64,000 nucleotides of DNA, taken from assembly GCF_900607235.1 (NCBI RefSeq), contig NZ_LR027850.1, positions 512,043 to 576,042 on the forward strand. The letters run 5' to 3'. Each line of letters opens with the position of its first letter. Position 1 is the first letter of the stretch. This DNA comes from Olivibacter jilunii (GTDB lineage: Bacteria; Bacteroidota; Bacteroidia; Sphingobacteriales; Sphingobacteriaceae). A program made the position numbers and the translations under genes. This document shows positions 1 to 8,832 of this stretch, piece by piece. The notes beneath the pieces are model-generated. The model was not told where the DNA came from and made no database searches. It saw only the letters and a list, made by a program, of their open reading frames with translations.

Positions 1-1
1 T

Positions 2-1735
2 GGTGGCTATACATTTACGAAGCGTAGAAATCAAACAATCGGAACAACTCGATTAACCAGTATTTATCAAAATCGGCAGATTAATTCCCTCGATGAAGTA
101 AAATCACTTTCAGATAATATCAAGCATAAGCTTACATGGACAGTGGAAGCGAATATTGATACGGCAAATTACTTGAAAATCACGCCTACGGCCTCCTATA
201 TTACAAATGATTTATTAAGTGAGAGCCACAGCGCAATAACGGATAAAAGAGTGTTCACAGACAGGCTTTATAAAACTTCGGGCACGTATAGTGATCCGAA
301 CTTTGATATCGATTTATTTTATAATCATCGTTTTCCGACAAGAGGTAGAAACCTAAGTGTAATCGCGAAGTTTGAGTATTATAAGCGTACCAGGAGCGAT
401 GTGGCAAATGATTTTTCAACGAGTATTGATTCAGGTTATAATAATCCTCAGGTCGGATACCGGCAGTTTTTACAGCGAGTAGGCAACTTCAGCTATAATA
501 GAAGTATGTTACTGGGCATGTCTTATATGGAGCCGGTAACCAAACGAAGTTATTTGGAGTTGAATTATCAATATGAATCTAACTCCATTGCAAATGCTAG
601 AAATACCTTCGATATAGATTCTGTTACTGCTCGGGAGTCGTTGGTAGATTCTTTAAGTATTGATTACGATTACCTCTTCCAGACGCATCAATTCGGTATT
701 AATTACCAGGGCAGTCTTGATCGACTGAAGTATACCGTTGGCTTTGCCTTGCAACCCACGAAGTTGGATGGGAAAACGCCTTCTAGAGACGTGGTAACGC
801 ATATAAATAATTTGAACTTTGTTCCCAGTGCCCGCTTGCAATATGCAATTAATAAGACCAGCAACCTCTCGTTAAATTATCGAGGGCAAAACAACCAGCC
901 TGCATTTACACAAATTCAACCAATTAGGGATGTATCAAATCCACAGTATATTGTAGTTGGAAATGCTAATTTGAAACCGGAGTTTATGAATATGGTGAGT
1001 GTTCAGTACAGAAGCTTCAACATACAAAATGGGAGTTCGCTTTTTACCAATTTCTCCTTTACGCATATACAGGATAAGGTAGTGACAAATCGGATAAGTA
1101 CACCTAATAGCACCATACAGGAAACAGCGTTTTTAAATGCAAATGGCTATTATGACTTAAGAGGCTTTTATCATTATAGTGCGCCGCTGGCAGGAAAGGT
1201 GCTGACGCTCAATTTGAATGGTTCAATGGATTACACCAATAATCTAACTTATATCAATAATGTGAGAAATGTTGGCCGAAACATGATATTTTCCCAAAAT
1301 TTGCAGGTCAACTTTCAAATTGAAGATTTGTTGGAGGCTGATTTACGGAGCAGTTATACGATAAATAAGATAAGGTATAATATTCCATCTTTTATGGACG
1401 CGGGCGCTAATACATTTAGTCTTGGTTTTGGTGGGAAAGGCTATCTTCCTAAAAAATGGATTATCAGTGCCGATTTTTCGCAAAATTTTAACTCCGGGTA
1501 TAGTAGTTCGATTAGCGCAAACCCAACGTTGCTCAATGTCTACATAGAGAAGTCTTTTCTACAAAATGATATGCTGGCGATCCGCTTACAGGGTTTTGAC
1601 CTGTTTAATAAAAATACAGGTGTTAGGAGAGAAATTTTAGGTAATAGTATTATGGATATGCAAAATAATCGACTCGCACGGTACTTTTTAGTTTCGCTCA
1701 ATATTCGCTTGCAGAAGTTTCCATCCGAAATTTAA
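2..1735 (+). CDS. Outer-membrane beta-barrel (TonB-dependent receptor-like) protein, 5' truncated by window edge
   Basis: The frame is open from base 2 to a TAA at 1733-1735, so the true start lies left of the window; the GTG at 143 is only the first internal start-like codon. The visible ~577 residues are aromatic-rich alternating beta strands typical of a receptor barrel. The stretch SNPQYIVVGNANLKPEF, near the middle, resembles the signature of the 'outer membrane protein beta-barrel' family (PF14905) of TonB-dependent receptors in Bacteroidota. The plug domain would be upstream and is not seen. The protein would sit in the outer membrane; its substrate cannot be inferred. The GH92 gene follows 196 bp later on the same strand, but no shared operon is evident. 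Confidence 0.8.
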   Translation, partial: GGYTFTKRRNQTIGTTRLTSIYQNRQINSLDEVKSLSDNIKHKLTWTVEANIDTANYLKITPTASYITNDLLSESHSAITDKRVFTDRLYKTSGTYSDPNFDIDLFYNHRFPTRGRNLSVIAKFEYYKRTRSDVANDFSTSIDSGYNNPQVGYRQFLQRVGNFSYNRSMLLGMSYMEPVTKRSYLELNYQYESNSIANARNTFDIDSVTARESLVDSLSIDYDYLFQTHQFGINYQGSLDRLKYTVGFALQPTKLDGKTPSRDVVTHINNLNFVPSARLQYAINKTSNLSLNYRGQNNQPAFTQIQPIRDVSNPQYIVVGNANLKPEFMNMVSVQYRSFNIQNGSSLFTNFSFTHIQDKVVTNRISTPNSTIQETAFLNANGYYDLRGFYHYSAPLAGKVLTLNLNGSMDYTNNLTYINNVRNVGRNMIFSQNLQVNFQIEDLLEADLRSSYTINKIRYNIPSFMDAGANTFSLGFGGKGYLPKKWIISADFSQNFNSGYSSSISANPTLLNVYIEKSFLQNDMLAIRLQGFDLFNKNTGVRREILGNSIMDMQNNRLARYFLVSLNIRLQKFPSEI

Positions 1736-1931
1736 TAGCGAATGCTAAACGTTGTTTGACGTTAAGAATGCTTCGTCAGCCATCTGTTCCGGAAAGAGCA
1801 TGCGGCTTCTAAGCAATTTATAGCTTTAACGTTTTAGCAATATTGAAAATTTTCTATATATTAGCTCCGTGAGCTTATTTTTCACTAACCAAAGTCAGCA
1901 CTATATTGAATCAAGCAAAAACTAAAATCTA

Positions 1932-4223
1932 ATGAAACGCATTATCCTTTTATTTTCTATGTACCTTGTTACTTCCACGCTTTGTGGGCAGGAAGTGAAA
2001 ACTGTGTCGAATCCTGTCGATTATGTAAGTACGCTTGTGGGTACCCTGTCAAAACACAGCCTATCAACCGGCAATACTTATCCGGCGATAGCTCGCCCTT
2101 GGGGTATGAATTTTTGGTCGCCGCAAACCGGAAAAATGGGCGACGGTTGGATGTATACATACGATGCTGATAAAATCAGGGGATTCAAGCAAACCCACCA
2201 ACCATCACCTTGGATGAATGATTATGGCCAGTTTGCGATTATGCCGGTTACCGGGGCAGCCCGTTTTAAAGAAGATGACCGTGCCAGCTGGTTTTCTCAT
2301 AAAGCAGAAGTCGCAACTCCATACTACTATAGTGTTTATTTAGCTGATCATGATGTAACAACAGAGATCGTTCCGACGGAGAGAGCAGCGCGGTTTAGAA
2401 TGAGCTTTCCGAAAACAGATAGTGCTTATGTCGTAATTGACGCTTTTGATAAAGGATCTTATATCAAAGTGATTCCGAATGAGAACAAAATTATTGGTTA
2501 TTCTACTAAGAATAGTGGAGGAGTACCGGAAAATTTCAAGAATTATTTTGTGATGGAATTTGATCGGGACTTCGACGGTGTTGCTGTTTTTAACGGAGAA
2601 ACACTTCGAAGTGGAATTTTAGAGTCTACCGGAGAACATGTTGGAGCGCTGATACACTTCAAAACTAGCAAAGCAGGTGAGCAGATCAACATCAAAGTCG
2701 CTTCCTCTTTTATAAGTCATGAGCAAGCGACATTAAATTTAAAGGAAATTGGGAATAAGAGTTTTGAAACCTTGAAACAGGAGGGTAAGGATGTTTGGAA
2801 TGAGGCTTTAAGTAGGGTAGAAGTAGGAGGGGGCAGTATTGACCAGGTGCGTACTTTTTATTCAAATTTATATCGTACACTTTTATTCCCACGCATGTTT
2901 TTTGAATATGATGCGAATGGAAAGGTAGTGCATTATAGCCCTTATAATGGAAAAGTACTTCCGGGGTATATGTTCACAGACACAGGCTTTTGGGATACGT
3001 TTCGGTGTCTATTCCCATTCCTGAATCTCGTGTACCCCGAAATGAATACCAAAATGCAAGAAGGCTTGGTAAACGCGTATAAAGAAAGTGGGTGGCTTCC
3101 TGAATGGGCAAGTCCCGGCTTAAGAAATGTCATGGTTGGTAATAATTCGGCGTCTGTAGTGGCTGATGCTTATATTAAAGGTCTACGCGGCTACGATATT
3201 GAAACCTTATATGAAGCTTTGCTGCATGGGGCCAATCATGCCGGTCCGCTAACTGCGGTAGGTCGTGCAGGAGCTGATTTTTACAATAAACTGGGCTACG
3301 TGCCTTATGATGTAAACATCAATGAAAATGCAGCTCGGACTTTGGAATATGCCTATGATGATTTTGCCATATATCAGCTTGCTAAGAAATTGAATAAACC
3401 AAAAAAGGAAATTGAACTGTATAAAAAAAGAAGTTTAAATTATAAGAAGTTATTCGATCCTGAAACGGGTTTAATGCGGGGTAAAAATCAAGATGGAAAT
3501 TTCCAAAAACCTTTTAATCCTTTCAAGTGGGGAGACGCTTTTACCGAAGGGAATAGTTGGCACTACACCTGGTCCGTATTTCATGATATACAAGGACTGA
3601 TCGATTTAATGGGGGGTAAAGAAGCATTTGCTAATAAACTGGATTCCGTATTTACGTTGCCGCCTATTTACGATGATAGTTATTACGGGCAGGTAATTCA
3701 TGAAATTCGAGAAATGCAGATTGCAAATATGGGTCAATATGCTCATGGGAATCAGCCAATTCAACACATGATTTATTTATACAACTATGCGAACGAGCCA
3801 TGGAAAACACAGTATTGGGTTCGCGAAACCATGAATAGAATGTACTTGCCTACCCCTGATGGGTATTGCGGTGATGAAGATAATGGGCAGACCTCGGCTT
3901 GGTATGTGTTTTCAGCATTGGGCTTTTATCCGGTGGCGCCTGCAACCGACCAGTATGTTATCGGAGCGCCTTTATTTAAGCATGCTAAGATTAAATTGCC
4001 CACAGGGAAGGAAATTAGCTTGGATGCCCCTAATAATAGTTTAGACAACAGGTTTATTGATAAGCTTTTACTTAATGGCAAAGCCTATACTAAAAATTTC
4101 TTTTCGCATGAAGAACTGGTAAAAGGAGCAACCATTCAGTTTGAGATGGGCAGTCAACCGAACAAGACACGTGGTGTCGGAAACGAGGACGTGCCTTATT
4201 CGCTTTCGAGAGAACGAAAATAA
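1932..4223 (+). CDS. GH92 family alpha-mannosidase, secreted, probably alpha-1,2-specific
   Basis: 763 residues with an N-terminal signal peptide (hydrophobic residues ~4-18, cleavage likely after LCG). Strong GH92 hallmarks: FTDTGFWDTFR (~residue 350), EGNSWHYTW, HGNQPIQHMIYLYNY and GYCGDEDNGQTSAWYVF. Glu539 and Asp648/Asp650 have the same relative spacing as the catalytic acid Glu533 and base Asp642/Asp644 of Bacteroides thetaiotaomicron Bt3990. His590-Glu591 fall where Bt3990 has the His-Glu pair that holds an alpha-1,2-linked mannose. GH92 enzymes are calcium-dependent exo-mannosidases acting on N-glycans or fungal mannan, normally periplasmic or on the cell surface. It stands alone here, without neighbouring SusCD genes. 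The Bt3990 alignment is from memory, so subsite specificity is an inference. Confidence 0.92.
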   Translation: MKRIILLFSMYLVTSTLCGQEVKTVSNPVDYVSTLVGTLSKHSLSTGNTYPAIARPWGMNFWSPQTGKMGDGWMYTYDADKIRGFKQTHQPSPWMNDYGQFAIMPVTGAARFKEDDRASWFSHKAEVATPYYYSVYLADHDVTTEIVPTERAARFRMSFPKTDSAYVVIDAFDKGSYIKVIPNENKIIGYSTKNSGGVPENFKNYFVMEFDRDFDGVAVFNGETLRSGILESTGEHVGALIHFKTSKAGEQINIKVASSFISHEQATLNLKEIGNKSFETLKQEGKDVWNEALSRVEVGGGSIDQVRTFYSNLYRTLLFPRMFFEYDANGKVVHYSPYNGKVLPGYMFTDTGFWDTFRCLFPFLNLVYPEMNTKMQEGLVNAYKESGWLPEWASPGLRNVMVGNNSASVVADAYIKGLRGYDIETLYEALLHGANHAGPLTAVGRAGADFYNKLGYVPYDVNINENAARTLEYAYDDFAIYQLAKKLNKPKKEIELYKKRSLNYKKLFDPETGLMRGKNQDGNFQKPFNPFKWGDAFTEGNSWHYTWSVFHDIQGLIDLMGGKEAFANKLDSVFTLPPIYDDSYYGQVIHEIREMQIANMGQYAHGNQPIQHMIYLYNYANEPWKTQYWVRETMNRMYLPTPDGYCGDEDNGQTSAWYVFSALGFYPVAPATDQYVIGAPLFKHAKIKLPTGKEISLDAPNNSLDNRFIDKLLLNGKAYTKNFFSHEELVKGATIQFEMGSQPNKTRGVGNEDVPYSLSRERK

Positions 4224-4240
4224 TTTAGAGATAAAGAGGT

Positions 4241-4278
4241 GTCAAAAAAGTGTTATTCGAACGTAGCACTTTTTTGAC
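4241..4278. terminator. Bidirectional hairpin terminator between GH92 gene and folC
   Basis: Perfect 12-bp inverted repeat GTCAAAAAAGTG / CACTTTTTTGAC with a 14-nt loop, lying between two convergent genes. The A/T runs are inside the stem arms, so it can act on either strand. Confidence 0.65.
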
Positions 4279-4307
4279 GCCATCTTATATTATTACCCTA
4301 ACAAATT

Positions 4308-5612
4308 TCATTGAAAGAGTGGCAAGGCTTCTGCCACCACAAAGGTGCTTCCCCCGATAAAAATCAGATCTTCTTTTGACGCGATTTGTCCGGCAGTTTC
4401 TACAGCATGCTGTACACTATCATAGGCCTCCCCAACTAATCCATAATTAGCGGCTTGTGACTGCAAATCTATTGCCGGAAGAGCCCGTTGGAAAGCGGGG
4501 CTACAAAAGTAGAAATTGGCTTCCTTAGGAAGCAAGGTTAGCATGTGCTCAAGGTCCTTATCGCGCATTACTCCAATAACCATATGAAGTTTTTCAAAGG
4601 GTGTACGGGTAATATTTTTAATTACTTCTTTCCAGCCGTCCTCATTGTGTCCCGTATCGCATATCGTTAAGGGTTGTGCCGACAACCTCTGCCAGCGGCC
4701 CATCAAACCGGTAAGTTTTTGAACCCCTTCTAAACCATCGACTAGTTCGTTTTCGGAAACGGTGAAACCAATTTCCTTCAATATACGGATCGTGCTAAGA
4801 ACACCAGGCAGATTTTTCTGTTGATAGCTTCCTCTTAAATCCAAACACAGCTCCAAGGTCTCAAACGGCTTTTCTTTTTCAGGTATTGCTTTTAGATATT
4901 GGAACTCGGTGTCCACTGCGATTTCATCTATTTTCCATTCATCACTGGCGAAGAAAATGGGTGCCACCAACTCTTGTGCTCGATTGATAAAAACGTGTTC
5001 TATAGCTTGTTGCCGCTCGCTGATAACAATGGGCGTATGACTTTTTATGATGCCGGCTTTTTCATAGGCAATTTCCGCTAGGCTATTCCCTAACATGTTC
5101 ATATGATCATAACCGATGTTGGTAATCAAAGTAGCGATCGGGCTGATGATGTTTGTGGAATCTAACCGACCACCTAGGCCGGTTTCAATAACCGCAATAT
5201 CAACATGCATATCAGCAAAATAACGAAAAGCCATGGCGACGGTAACCTCAAAAAAAGAAGGCTGTATCGTTTCGATCAACGATTGATTGTTTTTGACAAA
5301 ATCGATTACGTAGGCCTGCGGTATCAATACCCCGTTAATTTTTATTCGCTCCCTGAAATCCAAAAGGTGAGGAGAGGTATATAAACCGGTTCTATATCCA
5401 GCTGTTTGTAAAACCGCTGCCAGCATATGTGAGCTGCTCCCTTTGCCATTAGTGCCTGCTATATGTACAGCTTTGAATGCTTTTTCCGGGTTTTCCAAGG
5501 CCGCACAAAGTGCGCGAATATTGGTTAGATCTTTCTTAAAAGCAGAAGAGCCGTCCCGTGTAAACATCGGAAGACGGCCGTATAGATAATCAATTACCTC
5601 AATATAGTTCAT
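4308..5612 (-). CDS. folC: Bifunctional folylpolyglutamate synthase / dihydrofolate synthase
   Basis: 434 residues, the usual FolC length. ATP-binding P-loop AGTNGKGSSSHML lies near residue 53, followed by TSPHLLDFRERI, ETGLGGRLDSTN and the ITNIGYDHMNMLG segment, all Mur-ligase/FolC landmarks. A C-terminal ligase domain carries ICDTGHNEDGW. The enzyme adds glutamate to dihydropteroate and to folates in the cytosol. It is the last gene of the minus-strand cluster, 18 bp after the tonB stop, so it is probably co-transcribed with the Ton motor genes, a chance operon partner rather than a functional one. Confidence 0.95.
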   Translation of the reverse strand: MNYIEVIDYLYGRLPMFTRDGSSAFKKDLTNIRALCAALENPEKAFKAVHIAGTNGKGSSSHMLAAVLQTAGYRTGLYTSPHLLDFRERIKINGVLIPQAYVIDFVKNNQSLIETIQPSFFEVTVAMAFRYFADMHVDIAVIETGLGGRLDSTNIISPIATLITNIGYDHMNMLGNSLAEIAYEKAGIIKSHTPIVISERQQAIEHVFINRAQELVAPIFFASDEWKIDEIAVDTEFQYLKAIPEKEKPFETLELCLDLRGSYQQKNLPGVLSTIRILKEIGFTVSENELVDGLEGVQKLTGLMGRWQRLSAQPLTICDTGHNEDGWKEVIKNITRTPFEKLHMVIGVMRDKDLEHMLTLLPKEANFYFCSPAFQRALPAIDLQSQAANYGLVGEAYDSVQHAVETAGQIASKEDLIFIGGSTFVVAEALPLFQ

Positions 5613-5630
5613 GATATGGAAAACGAGTGC

Positions 5631-6449
5631 TTACTTTACTTTAAAGTTGAACACTACAATACCCGATTGAAATTCAGGTCCTCCGTCGGTTGCATTTAAC
5701 CGTGCATTTCTAACCGCCGCCTCACATTTTTCCCAAAGTGAAGCGTCTGACAAGGTGGTGCCCTTAGCACCTGCTCTCGCACGGGTTACTACGCCATTCC
5801 GATCTACTGTGATTTCTACCGCAATCCGACCGGAAAGCTGACCTTTATCTTCTATTTGCGGTCTTACTGCAAAAGATCTGTTGGGTAAGCCTACAAGGCC
5901 ATTACCCGAGCCACCCTCACCGTAATTAGTGGCCATATTATTCCCTTGCAAACTACCTTGATTCCCAGGGGTCGATCCCGTACCATCGCCAACACCCACT
6001 CCTTTATTCTTCTTGCCGGTATAAAGGGCGTTGGGGTTAACGGTCGGTTTGCTTTCTTTCTTCTCCGGTGTAATGGTAGGTGTAGTAGAAGTCGGTTTTG
6101 CTTTCTCTTTAGTCACGACGGCGGGGGCATCCTCTACGTCTTGTGTAACCACTGTTTTATCATTGGTTTCTTGCGAGGCTACCGGTGTAGGTTCTTCATT
6201 TGGTACAACTTTATCAGGTTGTGTTTGATTAGCGTTGGGATCCATTGAAGGCTCATCCAAGCTCATATAATCATCGCCCATTCCTTCGTCGACGGTACCA
6301 TAGTTCACAATTAACCCGCCGGTTCCAAACTCAACAGCTGGTTGGCTCAGCATCCAAAAAAAACTTAACAGCAGGAACGCAGCAAATACGCCTGCCGATA
6401 TTGCGAAAGCTTTGGGGTAATTGTTGTCTTGTTTATGCTGATGATTCAT
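5631..6449 (-). CDS. tonB: TonB-family energy transducer
   Basis: 272 residues. One membrane anchor near the N-terminus (~residues 15-35), then a long Pro/Glu/Lys/Thr-rich and Gly/Asn-rich periplasmic spacer (~40-190), then a C-terminal domain with GRIAVEITVDRNGVVTRA and a final VFNFKVK strand, matching TonB C-terminal domains. TonB transmits the proton-motive force harvested by ExbB-ExbD to outer-membrane receptors. It lies 23 bp after exbD and 18 bp before folC on the same strand. The C-terminal domain is diverged compared with enteric TonB, so the assignment rests on architecture plus the exbBD context. Confidence 0.88.
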   Translation of the reverse strand: MNHQHKQDNNYPKAFAISAGVFAAFLLLSFFWMLSQPAVEFGTGGLIVNYGTVDEGMGDDYMSLDEPSMDPNANQTQPDKVVPNEEPTPVASQETNDKTVVTQDVEDAPAVVTKEKAKPTSTTPTITPEKKESKPTVNPNALYTGKKNKGVGVGDGTGSTPGNQGSLQGNNMATNYGEGGSGNGLVGLPNRSFAVRPQIEDKGQLSGRIAVEITVDRNGVVTRARAGAKGTTLSDASLWEKCEAAVRNARLNATDGGPEFQSGIVVFNFKVK

Positions 6450-6472
6450 CGCACACTCTCCGATTTAAATGC

Positions 6473-6883
6473 CTAACTCTTCTCTTTTGGTTCGGTGGCC
6501 AAAACAAGCTTTATTTTTAACTTATTGGCAATGTCCATCACCTGAATCACATCTTCAATTGCTACTGTTCTATCAACATATAAAAGCACGGTCAATTCCT
6601 GCCCTTCCTGTACATAACTTTGTAGGGTGGGCATCAATTGATCGAGCAATACTTGTTTTTTTTCTACAAAGTACTGCAAATCTTTATTAATTGACAAGCT
6701 TATGGTTCGTTTAGCTACCGACTGTTCTCCCGACTGTGACCTGGGCAACAAGAGTTTCACTACTTGAGGGTTGGCAACTGCCGAGGCCAATAAAAAGAAT
6801 AGTAGCAAAAAGAACATGATATCGTTTAAGGCCGATGTGTGGACCTCTGCAGCTGGTCTATGGTGTCTTTTTCTTAAATTCAT
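6473..6883 (-). CDS. exbD: ExbD/TolR-family proton channel subunit
   Basis: 136 residues: short basic cytoplasmic N-terminus, one membrane helix (~residues 18-38) and a periplasmic domain. Asp21 in the segment ALNDIMFFLLLFF is at the position of the essential protonatable Asp of ExbD/TolR. It works with ExbB as the proton-driven motor for TonB. Only one ExbD is present here, whereas many Bacteroidota loci carry two. The gene lies 87 bp downstream of exbB and 23 bp upstream of tonB. Confidence 0.93.
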   Translation of the reverse strand: MNLRKRHHRPAAEVHTSALNDIMFFLLLFFLLASAVANPQVVKLLLPRSQSGEQSVAKRTISLSINKDLQYFVEKKQVLLDQLMPTLQSYVQEGQELTVLLYVDRTVAIEDVIQVMDIANKLKIKLVLATEPKEKS

Positions 6884-6970
6884 TGGAAATACATTTTTGA
6901 ATTAATGGCCCTGAACATTACCGGTGCCTGAAAGTTTCAAATCTCAGTGGAAGTAATGCCAAAAACCAAT

Positions 6971-7672
6971 TTAGCTGCCTGGTTCGTCCAATAGATCGAT
7001 AAACTCAATGGCATCTGTTTCCATGCGAAGAATTAAACGGTCAACCATCATATTCAATATATGATACCCTACATAGGCAATAATACCGATAATGAGTCCG
7101 GATGCAGAAGTAATCATTTTTGTATATAAGCCTCCGGATACGGTGCCGATTTCAATTACTCCTTTTATGGAGACCTCATGGAAAATTGTAATCACCCCAA
7201 TGATTGTACCAACAAAACCTAGCATTGGTGCAATACCTGCAATGATACCTAATATATTAATATTTTTCTCAAGTTTTGATACTTCCAGTTTACCGACGTT
7301 CTCAATCGCTCCTTCAATATCTTTAATGGGTCTACCGATACGGGTAAGCCCTTTTTGAAGCATGGCCCCTAAAGGTCCGTTACTATTCCTGCAAAGCGCC
7401 AATGCGGCCTCCAAACGGCCCGACATGATGTTCTGCTTGACCTGAATCATAAGATTCGAATCATAACGGGAAGCTTTTTTTATGGTCAAGTACCTTTCTA
7501 TAAAAATTACCAAACCCAAGAAAGCGAGAATGGCGATAGGAATCATCACCCATCCTCCTTTAATAAGCAGGTCTAACAAACTTAAATCTTCAATCGGTGC
7601 AGTAGAAGGGCCCGGTGCGGTAAGCATCGAGTCCAATGTAGCGGGTGTGTCTGTAACTTGTAATAAAAACAT
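6971..7672 (-). CDS. exbB: MotA/TolQ/ExbB-family proton channel protein
   Basis: 233 residues. A first membrane helix near residues 36-53 (GGWVMIPIAILAFLGLVIF), then a cytoplasmic segment with AALALCRNSNGPLGAM and IEGAIENVGKLEVSKLEKN, then two helices around 140-160 and 180-205 including GIIAGIAPMLGFVGTIIGV, the core MotA/ExbB motif. It forms the inner-membrane scaffold of the Ton motor. The position directly ahead of exbD and tonB supports ExbB over TolQ. Confidence 0.94.
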   Translation of the reverse strand: MFLLQVTDTPATLDSMLTAPGPSTAPIEDLSLLDLLIKGGWVMIPIAILAFLGLVIFIERYLTIKKASRYDSNLMIQVKQNIMSGRLEAALALCRNSNGPLGAMLQKGLTRIGRPIKDIEGAIENVGKLEVSKLEKNINILGIIAGIAPMLGFVGTIIGVITIFHEVSIKGVIEIGTVSGGLYTKMITSASGLIIGIIAYVGYHILNMMVDRLILRMETDAIEFIDLLDEPGS

Positions 7673-7752
7673 GTTTTATAAATAATAATTTTGTTTTACA
7701 CTGTTTGTTTAATATCGGTACCAAGATAAAATTTATTCCCGGCATTTATACA

Positions 7753-8790
7753 CTAGGGATATATATATGCTTCTTTCGTTATCTCGTTCCTAACTTTTTC
7801 CAATTGCTCCTTTGCAGCCTCTTTAGTTGGATAGGACCCATAGCATATCTTTTTTCTATTATTGGGCATATTGCTTTCCAGGACAAATGCATTAATACCG
7901 ATCGTTCTAAAATATTTTGCTTGTTCAATCGCTAATTTCATGGTTTTAAACGAGCCGATTACAATTGAAAACGGTTTTTCTTTTGATGCCTTTCGTACAA
8001 GCGGCTCTTTTTCCTCTTTAGATACACGCTGATTCAGCGAATCGGCTAAAGAGTCGGCCGGAAGGCCGGTTGTCGTTGTATCTGGTAGGTTAGTGGATGT
8101 GTCCTTTGCTGTGTTTGCTGAGCCATTCGTTGTATCTTTCAAGGCAACGTTAATTTCGTTTTGATGCGGCGGAATACCGGGCTCCTGACGCTTCCAGAAT
8201 AAAAATGCAGCTAGCCCGATAGCGATAATGCCGGTTACTACCCAAAGCCAAACATTATTATTTGTTTCCCTTTGGTTCGCTACGGTCTCATAGCTAATTT
8301 CAGGCTGTTCCGGCTCAGTAGGAATCGCAGGTTCTTGTAGTATCGTATCGGGCTGTTCCTGTACAGCCGGTAATTCTTCCGGTAAAGACTCTTCTTTATA
8401 ATCATCCACCGGCTGTAAGCCCCAAAACGATTGAAGTTCTTTTGAAACCAACGTATACGTTCCATCCATTTGCTTTAGATAACCTATTGGCTCTAACTTC
8501 GCTTCACCCTGTTCGTCAATATCAGTCAGCAAACGATTTACTGTTTTATCGACAACGTCAATTGCTTCCTCATTGGATAAGTGCATGGATTTAGCAACAT
8601 AGTCAACTAGGTAATTATCGGTCGTTGCGTGAGGAATGAGCGAATAGCTGCTTGTAGGAGGCAAAAACTTTTCTAATTGCTCATCGTATCGAGCTGCAAT
8701 GCGCGCTTTGGTGAAAACACCAATACCCGGTACCCCGACTTGTGGATGTATAAGTAAGAGTTGATGCAAGTATTGGCCTAAATTAAACAT
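7753..8790 (-). CDS. Membrane protein with N-terminal HU-like domains and C-terminal SPOR domain
   Basis: About 345 residues from the ATG at 8790; a TTG at 8832 in the same frame is also possible but would abut the upstream stop. Residues ~1-140 resemble the two bacterial CCDC81-type HU domains (GVPGIGVFTKARIAARYD; LEPIGYLKQMDGTYTL). An acidic Pro/Glu linker follows, then one membrane helix (~residues 205-225, VWLWVVTGIIAIGLAAFLFW), a Ser/Thr/Asp-rich linker, and a C-terminal SPOR domain starting FSIVIGSFKTMKLAIEQA. SPOR domains bind denuded septal peptidoglycan, and HU folds bind DNA or proteins. The layout puts the HU part in the cytosol and SPOR in the periplasm. Function is unproven; a role in envelope or division organisation is an inference. 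Confidence 0.8.
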   Translation of the reverse strand: MFNLGQYLHQLLLIHPQVGVPGIGVFTKARIAARYDEQLEKFLPPTSSYSLIPHATTDNYLVDYVAKSMHLSNEEAIDVVDKTVNRLLTDIDEQGEAKLEPIGYLKQMDGTYTLVSKELQSFWGLQPVDDYKEESLPEELPAVQEQPDTILQEPAIPTEPEQPEISYETVANQRETNNNVWLWVVTGIIAIGLAAFLFWKRQEPGIPPHQNEINVALKDTTNGSANTAKDTSTNLPDTTTTGLPADSLADSLNQRVSKEEKEPLVRKASKEKPFSIVIGSFKTMKLAIEQAKYFRTIGINAFVLESNMPNNRKKICYGSYPTKEAAKEQLEKVRNEITKEAYIYP

Positions 8791-8832
8791 TCCTTCTTTC
8801 GTTTGAGTCGGCAAATTTAGAAAGCTTAACAA

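Noticed and set aside
3744-3758. GNQP in the GH92 protein as a sign that the catalytic acid is lost (Glu to Gln), as in phosphomannose-uncapping enzymes
   Set aside because: Residue spacing places the catalytic acid at Glu539 (EGNSWHY), 111 residues before Asp650, as in Bt3990; Gln608 is not that position.
5946-6248. Frames opposite the tonB linker
   Set aside because: Low-complexity Pro/Lys-rich coding on the other strand produces long open frames; no independent support.
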